Of a DNA stretch of 64,000 nucleotides, positions 10,955-22,882 are shown in pieces. Position 1 is the first letter of the stretch; each line of letters starts with the position of its first letter. Made by a program: the position numbers and the translations under genes. The stretch is from Edolisoma coerulescens. Taxonomy: Eukaryota; Chordata; Aves; Passeriformes; Campephagidae. Below the pieces are notes generated by a model. The model had not been told where the DNA came from and ran no database searches. It was given only the letters and a program-made list of their open reading frames with translations. The stretch lies in the NCBI GenBank assembly GCA_013397115.1, contig VWZW01006279.1, positions 249,831 through 313,830 of the forward strand, given 5' to 3'.

Positions 10955-13900
10955 TGCAGTTTTCTTAATGCAATCTCTTTTCTTTGTCTCCTTAAAATCC
11001 ATGTAAACCAAACCCAAGCCCAAAACCTTTACACCAAAACCAGCCCAGAAGCCTCCAGAACATCCACTCCACAGGCACACTAGGTAAATGATCCTCAAGG
11101 AGTGGAAATAATGTAAAGGTATATTTACATGACTTGATTACCTGCATTTGCAGATCACAGCAAAGATGGTATTGGCAGAGCTGTGACAAAACATGTCATG
11201 GTACATACTAAGGTTTTGTTGTTGTTTCTTCATATTTGCATTGCTTACAGGAACGGTGGTGTCTTCCCCTCTGAGTATCAGTACACAGTTTCTTAATGGA
11301 AAACTAAATGGGTCTTTGGGTTTCCTTTTCCAAGGTTCCACTCCTGGTTATAAAGAGCTGTCCTTTAAACCAAATAGTTAGAGAGTGAAGGTGTTTCTCT
11401 TTTATTTACATATGCCAGAGTGAGAAACAATACTGAGCAGTACATCACAGCTCAGTAGTAGCTTTCTGAAGGAGTTGTGTCTAAACTGACAGTGTAACCC
11501 TGGTGTGCTAATGGTGGCCTACAGTCTGTATTTGAGTGACAAATCTGGGTAGAGTTAAAACTTCTACTTCTGAAAGGCTTAAACTGGAGCAAGAGGTTCA
11601 CAAAGACTCTGTTGCTTGCTATTGCTGAGACTTCTGTCTGCACCAAAGTCCTCCATTTCAACCTTCGTTCCAGAAGGCTTTCCTATGGGGAAATGGCAAA
11701 AATTAACCCTCACAGTTTTCTCTACTTCCAGACTCCTGGGCTATCTTTCACCCTTGAAATCATGGCTTCTTCATTGCAACTTTAAGAGCTACATAACATC
11801 CGTACAAAAAACAGAGTACTGAAAAAAATCAAAATCAGAAGTTCTCTCATTCTGATTTCTCTTAAAATTTTAAAAACGTTTAAATGGTGCAAACCTTGAG
11901 ATATTACAGAAATCAGTCACAAAAAGGAGAGCACAACCACTTATTTTTTGGTCTAGAAAATAAATCCTATTTCCAAAATCAAAACTTTACAAGACTTCAT
12001 ATTTTATTGGACTTACTATTTCAACACACTGAAAGAAAACAGGCTGTCCTCCTGATATTATGGAGAACATGGTAAAATGCAATCCCATACATGGCAATGA
12101 TCAGTGATGGTTAATACTTTGCATATCAGGATTCCCAGAAACTAAAGGTGAATAAGAGAAAGCAGAAAAATAGGGTGGGATGTGCAATTTGATTTTCTGT
12201 TTGCAGTATTCAAATTCCAATACTGATCCTCAGTGATGGGGTGGTACGAAAGGCCTTAAACCTCCTATGTAGAAACAGTATGTTTGAGGTCTATAACTGA
12301 CAGCTAAACTAAGTTTTCTTTTTCTATTTTTCCTAAGATTATCTTAGAAAAAAAGGCCCCATCTTCAAAAGACATTTACCAAAGACTCATCTATAAAAGC
12401 TGTATCTTCAAAAGTCATATTTGCACATACTAAAGCAGTACCTCTTCCTGCAGTGGGCTCTCTAGTATAAGCAAGTGCTGGCCTGAGATTACAACATATG
12501 CACACACACACAGAGCCAGGAAGAGATATTAAATCTGATGTTTCCAAATACTTAGATAGGAATAAATTCAATTTTAACATTAGGCAGTCCTTTTTTGGTG
12601 CTATCCTATCCTGACCTCCCTTGCCTTTGAAGTCCCTGCTTACAAAATCTGATCAGCGATTTCCCTGTCGCAGTATCTAAAGTCCAACCTTTATCAAAGC
12701 ACATGGACTCCTTCCTCTCATAACACTTGTTAATTTTGGTTGGGTTTGGGTTTCTTTATTTGTCTGTTTGCTTTTAAAGATTCCCATTAGCCTGACCTAT
12801 TCAGAAATCTGGTAAAAATGCCAGAAAGTGCTAGCAGAGTGATCTTGCCTGCACATTTGTTAGCTTCATGATACATGTAGTTCTCTGTTAGAAGCACCTG
12901 GGAGATGACTGCCTCCTGCTGCTAGCCAGCCCTGCACCAGCCATGGCAGAGCATTAGAGAAAATTACAGAATCACAGCTGGCTACTGGTTAGCAAAACCC
13001 AATCTTCTGCTCTAATTTTGAGGAGAAGGGAGGCAGGACAATATGCTGCAAAATTTTTTTACAAATTCCTTCAAGCTATACATAGAAAGGAAAAAAACAT
13101 AAACACTTGCAACATGTTTCTCTCTTCCCTGTACTTTCCAAATGCAGTTTGTCCACATTTTCTAACCAATCATTCCACTAAAACCAGTTTACTAATGGTG
13201 GAGGGTTTACTGATATGGTTGGAAAGCATACACTTGTCACAGAACAAATTCCCCTGTCTCTTTTACATACAGTGGGTCAATTATTTCATTTGAAGTCTTG
13301 AAATGACTTTAGGCAGAAGTGCACAAAGGCAAAACTTCAGATGCAGTAGTGGCTTTGCCTCATTTTATAGGTCAATCATCCAGTACTTCAGCCTAGCTAC
13401 CTATCAAAATGATCCATCTCACTCCTGCTTCAGGTTGTATTTGCTTTGTTATTTCTACAGAGTGACCTGCAAAGTTTCTGGAAGCACCAAGTTTGGTAGT
13501 TGTCTGCTCTAACTGTTTCTAAGTATGTAAATGAGCTGGTTAGTACATAAACTGTTCTCAGGAAGATTCACTGGCTAGAGTTGTAAAAGAGGAGCAACTT
13601 AGACAATAAAAATGGCAGATCTTTACTAAAAAATCACTTCTAAAACCTGTTTTATAAGTGTCCCACTCACCCAGGGTACAGGGACTGCCTGTTGGCACTG
13701 AAGGTTGCATTTAATGCTTCAGAAAAGCAAGGAAAGGAAAAGCACAAGCCTGTTCCCCTCTATAGATTTATTCATCATGGAGAGAAGCCACTGAAAATGG
13801 GGTGTGTTTTTCCCAGACTATTTTACATTCAAAACAACAGCCCTGTCTGCACTGGAAAATTCCACAGTATGTGGAGACCTACAGAGGGACTGAATGAAGT

Positions 13901-16169
13901 GACTTGGAGAAAAAGGTACATGTCTGAACGAGATTGAATAAGGGTAACTATGCTCAGAATAAACCTCACTCAGACCTTCTGAAGTTCCTCCAGGATAGTA
14001 AAAAAAAAAAACCAAAAAACAAGCTCCCATGCTTCTCCACCTGACATTTCCTCCTTTCAGACATTGTTAGATAAGAAAATCAAGTTTTAGGATGGAGAAG
14101 TTGCATAGTCCTAAACAATCTTTCGTGGTGGTCAGTGATGTCAGTGAAAGCTGATTGTGCTCAGCTCCCTACACTAAACAGTGGCTGTGCTGAACAAAAT
14201 GTGTACACACGTGCACACAGCCCCACTTTGACAAAGATACAGGAGCTTCTTTGCCCCGCTCATCAGGTGTTCATAAACTCTTCAGTGCTAGGTCAAGCTG
14301 TATTGCTGTCAAATCATAAGCAACCTGAGAAAGGCTTCTATATGAAGAGTATGTGCATTCAGTACTCCAATGCTCTCCGTAAAACACATTTAGCACAACA
14401 CATGCACATAAGACGGGTAAACAGAAACTGTCCATGCGGGAAACATGTTCACTATGGCTATTCAGAAAACTCATTAAAAACTACTAGGTGTGTTCAACTG
14501 GATCTCAATCTTTGTTCTTATAATTCAGGTGCTATTAGAGATGGGAAAATACCCTGAGAGCCACGAGAGCATTCAGAGAACTAGACCAAAAGTTAAACAC
14601 AGCTTCCACTTTGCTTCTAGAATAGCCATGTTTTAAAAATTTTGCTCTAAGAGCCTTTCCAGATGTAGCTAGATAATACTGAACTCTGTTTCCACTAAGA
14701 GATTTAGGAATTGTATTAGCTCACATGGAAATAATTTTTTAACTAGCTGGGAGTGGTTCCCTTGCAGTTCCTGAAGCTGTTCCCCCATGCTCATATCCCC
14801 TCCTATCTGGCTCATTTTAGGAGCTACACCCAGTGTGCAAAATGACCTCTGCACCTAAAGAGGCACCAACTATTTTGTGCATGGAAAGAAAGTAATATGG
14901 TCACTGACAGGCTAAAAGCACTGTAAGAGCCAAAGCCAAACTTTGTACAGTTTTTACCTAACAAAAGCCGACAAGATGGACCTGTCTTCTTAGTGCTGTG
15001 GTGACATACAATGACTTCAGCCTTACAGGGTCCTCAAACATTGTGATTGATGCAGCTTCCCGTATGACTATGTAAGAAACTGAGAAGCTTGGAAAAACTG
15101 GACTTCTATTTTCTTAAAGTCTGTAAACTTGAAAGATCCTCTTCATATAGTCTGAAGGTCAGGAAAACAGGATTATATAAAAATCAGTGATGGTGGAAGA
15201 AAATACGGTTGTATTTAGACATAACAGTAAAGTTTCAGTGCTGTATACTGAGCCATCGGGATGTCTTTTCAATTGAACTTTGTCTCTTGTCTCTCACCAG
15301 ATTCTTTGGCCTACTCATATAATTTTTTTTCAACCATCTATCTGGGTGTATTTCTGAGGTATTAGACTCCAAAATACCACAGCAGTCAGGATAGTTTATA
15401 AAGAACAAGATACAGGCATGCAAGATTGGGAAAGGAGAGGTTGAGGAACAAAACTCAAGTGGAGGACAGCAGCTGGATGACAATCCCAATGCTGCAGAAA
15501 AAAGAAGTAAGGCGATCAGCCAGAGAGATTGATTATCTGCAGTATAATAAATATACAGAATTATTGTCCAAGTAAAAGACTACTAGGGTAGACAGTGATG
15601 ATTGGTCAGAAGAACACAGCAAAGGAAAAAGCACAAGGAAGAAAATGGGACCACACTGTCTTTTCAAGGCAGCTTTAAATACGCTGTTCTCTGCTTAGGA
15701 TCTGGTTCATTATATGAAGCCAAATACCTCAAGGAACCACACTTACTTACCTTAAGATCTCCCTTCTCTCTGCTCTCCACCACTGCAGTGGAATCAGATT
15801 TCGTACACTGATGTTTTGTGCAATGTCCACATGAAGGGCCATCACTCTGTGGCCAAGGTCTCCCACATTTGTATGTCACTATAAAAACAAGCCCACCACC
15901 AAATGTAGGGCATGCAGCAGGCAGAGCCTACACAGACTCTGTGCTTACCTTGTGTTATCTAAGGGCACTATGACCAGCACCAAGCTGCAGGCACAGCACC
16001 CGTTTACAGGTGTTTCGCCAGCTTAGATTCCCTCAAACAAGTTTTTATACACAAAACTGACACAAATGAACCAAGTTATTCCTCCTACATAAGTCATTTA
16101 TTATAACTATTGTTCCATATTTAGGAGTAAGACACCCTTCCCCCCATTTCAGTATGAATGAATGGATAG
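10955..16169. other. Non-coding DNA, nothing identified
   Basis: Ordinary A+T-leaning sequence. It contains a short CA run near 12500 and an A-run near 14000. The longest frame is 140 codons at 14135-14557 on the plus strand, unrecognised. AGAATCACAG near 12969 recalls CR1 tails but does not continue into a match. Confidence 0.5.
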
Positions 16170-16560
16170 AGATATTCAGCGTGGTTATGTTATTAATAAT
16201 TTAATCTGTCTTTCTGCATTAAATCTGCCCAATGCATAGCCTCTACTCAGAATTTAAATTCTCAAATTAGTTTATTGATTAACTTAATTTTCTGCTGAAT
16301 ACAGCATCTGCATTTTAAATTGAGGCTTTGTTACTTCTTTCTTTTTGTTGTTTATCATTCACTGGGAAACAGACCCCAGAAATTTCATTATTCTGTATTC
16401 ATATATAGCATTAATGGATATTTTACTCACAATCCTCAGAATGCAAATAGAGGAGCTGTCATGGTGTTTTAATTGAATTTTACATGCCAGTTTGGAGTCA
16501 CTTCCATTTAAATACAACTTAAATGTGGGTGACAGTTTGAATATCACTATGCTGTAAGTC
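16170..16560. promoter_or_regulatory. Possible conserved non-coding element
   Basis: A+T-rich stretch dense in homeodomain-type cores (ATTAAT, TTAAT, TTGATTAACTTAAT). It has a perfect octamer ATGCAAAT (16441-16448) and a TGACAG word in GGGTGACAGTTTG. A 131-codon minus-strand frame overlaps it without recognisable domains. The composition resembles deeply conserved vertebrate elements, but A+T-rich sequence produces such cores by chance, so confidence is low. Confidence 0.22.
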
Positions 16561-17730
16561 AAGAAGACAGACCAGTCAACCAAAGCCCTGCTAACTATAT
16601 GGATTTCCCATCTTGCTAAAGTAATTCCCTCCACTTTACATGTCTCATAACTAGTATTTTTGGAAGTAAACAACTGCAGGAAGAAAACACCAGATTCAAA
16701 GAAGGCTTGGCTTATTTCCATTGAAGGAATTGGCCATGTGAGATCTGGGGCCACGCTCTGGGGAGAGCAGAGCTGGCAGGTACAAGACCTTTGTTACATC
16801 TGGACCCACTGGTTATTTCCCTGTGAGTTGCTGAAGCATTCTTAGCTCCAAATCAAACAAATACGAGCTAGTGTGTCCTGCTGCCCTGAAACTGTACAAG
16901 CCAAAGACAAAGGTGTATGGACCATGACATGTACACCACAGTCCCCCAAAATGAGGGGAGCCTGTGCCTCTCCTCCTCAGACTGGCTTGATTCAAATAGT
17001 GATCATATGCAGTCTGTTGAAAAAACCAGGCAATCCTTATTATCACACACCAGGGAATCAGCTGGCCTTTCAGAGCTACGTGTACTGGAACAACCTCCAC
17101 TGTCAGTCTCTCTTTTTACCCTCTTTCCCTCCTTTTATTTTCAAAAACTTAATTTTTACTATTTACTTTAGTGTATGAAACAGCTGCTTCATAATAAGAC
17201 AAACTTGCCAAGTCTGAGGCATTGAAGCCTGACCAAGTTTTGCAAGGTATGATTTATAGTTCAATTTTTCTTGTACATTATGTGGAGAAGCCAAGAGTAA
17301 ACAATCCTTTTAGATATCAGGAATCCAACAGTCTTGTATCCTAGGATAGCCAGTCTAAATGTATTTTTGTTAGATTTTGGCAATACTGTTTCTCACCAGG
17401 CTTCATGAAAAACCTGTAGAGATTATAGAGATATTCCCAATTCATTTAAGTGGCACAAATCATATAATTTGCCTATAGAATAGGCAGTTGACAAAAATTA
17501 GGGAATGCCACCAGTGCAACAAATGCAAAGTATTTTTTAAAGAGAATCCCATTTATTTTTAAAATAAATCCTAGAAATAGAAACTCCCATATACACCTGA
17601 TTTTAGAAACACGGGGAGACATACTCATTTGGACTAGATTTGCCTAGCCACAAGGCTTGGATTTTATTAGCTGCCTAGATTTTATTTAAAAGAGAGAAAA
17701 AAAGTTTGGATTTTATAAAAGCACTACCTT
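16561..17730. other. Non-coding DNA, nothing identified
   Basis: No recognised repeat, RNA gene or exon. Frames of about 60-100 codons on both strands are unremarkable. Confidence 0.55.
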
Positions 17731-17784
17731 GTTGTTGTTGTTGTTTGTTTGTTTGTTTGTGGTTTGGGGGGTTTGGGTTTTGTG
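17731..17784 (+). repeat. GTT/GTTT compound microsatellite with G-rich end
   Basis: (GTT)4 at 17731-17742 is followed by (GTTT)4 at 17743-17758, then GGTTTGGGGGGTTTGGG and TTTTGTG. The minus strand would read as a degenerate A/C-rich tail. The G-runs could support a two-tier quadruplex, but no function is implied. Confidence 0.9.
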
Positions 17785-20700
17785 TAGCCAGAAGTATCAC
17801 AAAACAATTCCAGCTAATTTGGGCCAAAAATATTGAATACATACTGTATTCTATTTCCACATACCAGAAAATGGTTTATTTTAAAACCAAATTAACCAGA
17901 AAAAAATCAGCACCTCCAGTACAAAAATACACATCAGAGACCCAGGGTCTGAAGTCTGAAGCAGTGCTACTGAGATGTTTATTTCACGAAGGGCTGTACA
18001 TCGCAGGAGTCACACTCAGCCTCCACCAGTGCCAGACAACACTGATGTCAGTGGCTCATCACTGCTAGTCTCCTTGCTGAAACGTGACCCTCCTTGTGAC
18101 AACAAAGCGAAAGCAAAGCTCACAGTGAAAATAAAAACAGAAGATTTACTGAGCTGAATGCCAGTCTGCAAATACCTGGGCACGTACAGCACAAAGAAAT
18201 TCTCCTGTGTCTGTGGTGCCAAGGGTGTCCACTGCTCTGCTGAACTCACCGAGAAGTGCAGCATGTTCCTCAAAGGCCTTTGTCTGCAAAACTGTGTGGG
18301 ACACTAAGCAAAGTTATTCTCTCCAGATTCCCAATCAGTTCAGTAGGAAATAATTTCTTAAGCTCAGGGACTGATTTTAATGGCCTATTTTGTTGAATTT
18401 TGAAAGGTACATGTTTTATGCAGTCCTCACCTTTTTACTTGGATGGATGTGGAGCTCTTGAAAAGCAACATGGTTTTCAATGTGGATGGAAGGAGGTTTT
18501 ATGCCACTGGAACAAAAACCTTAATGTCTGTTTTTTGTAAGTAGAGATTCCAAAAGTAAAACCTGTCTTGCCAAAAACAAGAAAAGGGATGACACCTGGA
18601 AGTCAGATATTTGGATGTGAATTAAGAGTGAGGAAAAGTGCAGCCATTGCTGGAGAGTGAGCAGAGATTCATGGGAAGAAAAGTGTAAATTTGGTGTGTC
18701 TGTGTGGATGCTTGTAAACATACTGTCATCTCAAAAAAAAAAAAAAAAAATTAAAAATATTATCAGCTTTTAGAAGACAGGGCTCTGTCTCTAGAGCAAC
18801 AAAGCAAAGACCTGGAAGGACAGAGCTGCACCAGACAGGGTAGGTACACAGGCTGTGTGGAGACTAAAGCCTGACTTTTTTTCTGATTTCCAAGTTACAT
18901 ATTCAGGGCTTGACAATATCGAGTTAGAATAAGCACTCTTGTAAACCAAGCACATTACAAGGCAGGATAACATTTAAAAGTACCATTTTCTCTACAGTGA
19001 AAATCTACTTCTACAGTTAAAACTAAATTTGCTTAGGAACTGAGGTTTCATGGTGAGATAGAAGCAGTTGGATGGGGAGGAAACGTAAGATCTGGTCACT
19101 AGGGGAATTTGCTTTTAGGTCTTGCTTTTGACTGTTCATGAATAGGGTTTTACACCTTTCTCTGCCAGACATTTAGCAGGGAAGCTGGCACAGCTACAAT
19201 AGGCACAGTCTCTCCATCTGAACCTGCAAGACATACCTGATGATAAAGTATATGAAAAAACCTGTGTGCAAGGTTTTTTGATAGGTAGTTGATAGGAAAT
19301 AAAAGACTCTCTCACTCCTCGCTCCACACACATGCTTTGGGTAATATTTGCAACAATAATCAAACTGTATTTAAGTCAAATTTATTTAAGACAATTTCTT
19401 GGTCAAAAAAGGGTTCATTTCCATGGGAAAGATGGGTAGAGTATGAAAAAAAAATAAATGAGAGAAAAAAATATTTAGTTAATTAAAAAAGAAAACTAGT
19501 AACGACCAGGATCAGGAAACAGCAGTTTGTATCAACCTATTAAACTGATGGATAACAAGCTCCAGAGGGAGAAATCAGACTAGCTGAATGACCTTCAAGT
19601 CTCAGAAGAGAATTAAAAAGCATAATGTCTCTTGTTGGGAAGACTGAACCTTTCTTTTGGTTTAGACAAAATAAAATTTATAGCTTTGTTTGGCAGCCAT
19701 AAGTATTTTTTTTAAAGACTAAAATAAACATTTAGATTCCATTTTTGCAGTTCTCATAAAAGCAAACTCTGTGTTTCAGCTGATGGGAATATTTCAAGAA
19801 ATAATAGCGCCCTTCGGCCTACAGGTACACAGACAAACACAACTGCAAGATCAGCAGTTGTGCTGCCCATTTTTCTCAGACTTCTGTGACCACTGTCATT
19901 GAAGCTGCCCCACAGAACCACATAATCAAAAACTCTTTAAAAACCCACAACCCCCAGACAACCAAGAGAAACAAAACTGCTCCAGAGAAAGATACAACCA
20001 TAGAGTGTAATTTTCCCCCCTTACATGGTGGCCTAGGTGTACAAAATGTCACAAATGCAGTCGGTGTGAGCACAATGAACAAATATGTCAATGTTAGATC
20101 TCTTTAGGACATGATAGGAGGCAGTAGTGGCAGTAAACAAATGTTGTTCTTGATTCAAAGCCCCTTTTATCAGAACACTGTGAGGCAGACTTGGTGCAAA
20201 TGAGAAGGCCAGTGAAATCAGGCACACTTTGCTTCTCCTGAGCCAAATCACTGCTGAGAATTCATCAACAATCCATAATATGTTAAGAATGATGGAAGTG
20301 ATTCTATACCGTCTGTGATGTACAGGTGTCTTTAATTATATTTTCCAAGCATGAGAAACAGCAGTCACTGGCAGATAAAATAAGTAAGAAAAGAAAAGAT
20401 TAGAACACAAGAACAACTGAAGTTTGGCAACAGAGAGCTCCAGTGTTCCGAAAGAAAGAGGTACATTTCTTCATAGTCAGTACTGCCTGGAGAAGTATAT
20501 CCTCATCCATTTAGAGTAGGGTGGGTGGAAGGGTGAATGCCCTTTTGCACAAGCTTTTCCAGATGCCCCTGATTATCCCCCCAGATGTGAGGAATGCATC
20601 TCTCTTGTGTGGATAAGGATGAAAATCAGGAGGTTCTGTAAAAATCTCACCACTGGATGTACAGATTTGTGCTTTAGTTTATCATCTTTAAAGAAAAGAT

Positions 20701-22673
20701 TTTGGTACTTACTTTTTGTTAAATATCTGGATAGCAAATAATAAACAGGATGCTATTAATAAACAAGCACTGTTTACGACATTTTCTTGAAGTAAACCCC
20801 AAAATTAAAAATGCAATTTACAGAAGGACCATACATTTTTTGGTGATAAGGTAAAGCAGATTTTTCCATCAGCAACTTGAATGTGTTCCAGCTACAGAAA
20901 TCAATAGCTTCAGAGGTCAACAATGCAGAGGTGCATAGGCTGAATCCTGAAGTGAAAAGGCAGCTAATGCTGGAAAAATGCCAAAACTACACTGAAATTA
21001 CTGGTGGCACCCTGACCTGACACAGCAAACAGAGGAGGGCATGTTGGTTAAGCTTTCAGTGAAATTATCTGCAGTGCTGGAAAAATGCAGAGTGGTAGCA
21101 GGAAAAGCAAGATATTATTAGCCCTTTCAGTCAAAATGGGTTCTGTCAGGGCAACAGAATTGCTACAGTTAGAAAAAGGAAGTATTGCTTTCCCTGGCTG
21201 ATACCATCTGTGAGGAGGCAAACCCAGAAGTACTAGGTAAGTAGGTAAGAATTTTTAGCTACAAAACTTACTGAAAACCAGGTGGGTCAAAGAGCAGACA
21301 GTCTATTCCCACTTTAAAGAGTCCATTTATTCAGGAAAATGAAAAACTGGAGGACCTTGACAAGATGGACAGATGAAAATGGGGAATAGAAGCAATAGAA
21401 ATCAGCAGAATTAGAGAGTGAGCAAGCCCTTGTTTTGTTGTGGGACCCCTTGACTAAGCAGCCAGCAGGTGTGTCAGTGGCTGTGTGCAACTGTTTTACA
21501 GTGCTCTGCAGAAGGGACACTGCTATCCTACCCATTTTGGGCCAACTCTCTTGCTAGAAGGTTCTTTCAGCAACCTTTTTCCTGAGGCAAATTACAGTGC
21601 CAAAACCACTATCCCTGTGGGGTGGCAGTACAAAGCTGTTTAATTCTAGTCCCTTACTTCCACTGAGAACATGCAGAAGGACAGTGCCACAGCCCTTTTC
21701 CCGTGTCATGACAAAACACTTGCACCTATGTGCCGTGGCTTTCCTGAACAACCAGCAGGACCCCAGCCCTGGTCAGAAAGCCCAGCCCAGCACATGCACA
21801 TGGAAACTGTGCAGCAGACAGTTCCTTACCCAAAAGTTGCCCAAGAACAAGGGGAAGGACTTAGCTGCTGTAAGCAAAGAGCAGTGTATGCTCTTTCTCC
21901 TAACCACCACCTTTGCAGTTCTTCACGAGACCTACCTGGGGAACATAAATTGTCTCCTTTCAGCTGGGACCTTCCCCAGGCTCACCTCACTCCAGCATGA
22001 TGAGCTGAATATCCCTCAAACAGTGAAGAAAGGAGTCCCCAGGAGGAGGACCGTGGTTATAGAGAGATGCTCACTTTCACTGAAACTATCTAGTTCGAAT
22101 TTCTCTGTTCTAAACAATCTATATTTTTAATCCAACTATGGAAAAAGGGGAGGAGTTATCACACTGGACACAAATCAGACACTCCTACTGTGGAACATGT
22201 CTTCAATTAAGAATGAAGTGTAGGAGGAGATGCTTTTGCCATCTTTGTTAAGCTGAGCAATGCCTTTGTCAAGCCATTGATTTCACCAGGATTTCCTCGG
22301 AGGACAGATCTTTAGCATCAGAAAGAGTGGACCAGCCGTGCAGGTCGCAGCAATATTTATGGATGCTTCACAGATCAAAGCCACATTATAGCAGGCACTG
22401 AGCTAACAAATCACAGAGCTCACCCAGTGAGCTGCTACTTGCACATGTGCAGGAACACTAGCAAATAAAGGTGCCTAGGTGGGGAATTGAGAGCAGCAGA
22501 TTTGCAACACTGGCAGCGCTGAGTGCCCTCATCCGGGTCCTCCACCCTGTTTGGAGGACTGCTGCTGATTTCTGTAGAGCAATACACCCAGTCTGTCAGT
22601 CACCACTGACCCCAGCCAGACAGGCCAGCAAGATGGCATGATCCAATGAAACAAAAAGTGATGGGAGGGAAGG
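17785..22673. other. Non-coding DNA, nothing identified apart from an A-run
   Basis: Contains A18 at 18733-18750. A 14-bp word TGCTGGAAAAATGC occurs twice (20968-20981 and 21075-21088) without a longer duplication. The 177-codon plus-strand frame at 21597-22130 is the longest in the window, but its product is unrecognised, and overlapping frames in the same segment argue for chance. Confidence 0.5.
18733..18750 (+). repeat. A18 homopolymer
   Basis: Uninterrupted run of 18 A. No retrocopy is recognised immediately upstream. Confidence 0.9.
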
Positions 22674-22882
22674 GTTAGTAAAAATTTCTTCATGGAGAGG
22701 GTTGTCAAGCACTGGACCAGGCCGCCCAGGGAAGTGGTTGAGTCACCATCCCTGTAGGTATTTAAAAGATGTGTAGATGTGGTGCTCAGGGACAAGGTTT
22801 AGTGGTGAACTTGGACGTGCTGGGTTAACAGTTGGACTTGATCACCTTAAAGATCTTTTCCAACCTAGTCCATTCTATGATT
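22674..22882 (+). mobile_element. CR1 LINE, 5'-truncated 3' end
   Basis: The sequence follows the end of an avian CR1 element. It starts in the last part of the ORF2 (endonuclease/reverse transcriptase) C-terminus, reading HW-x-R-x-PREVVESPSL and then VFKR and DVVLRD. It continues through the native stop at GTTTAG (22798-22803) and the short 3' UTR, with the TTGGACTTGATC segment. It ends at a single TTCTATGATT, the usual CR1 3' octamer repeat unit reduced to about one copy. The copy is dead: it lacks nearly all of ORF2 and carries an extra in-frame TAG within the PSLxVFK stretch. CR1 copies are typically severely 5'-truncated, as here. Confidence 0.93.

Noticed and set aside
12962..12990. CR1-like AGAATCACAG word
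   Set aside because: Only about 10 bp match, with no continuing tail.
21597..22130. Longest open frame (177 codons, plus strand)
   Set aside because: No recognisable domain, and other frames overlap it. This length is near what chance gives in 64 kb read six ways, and no splice or retrocopy signature accompanies it.
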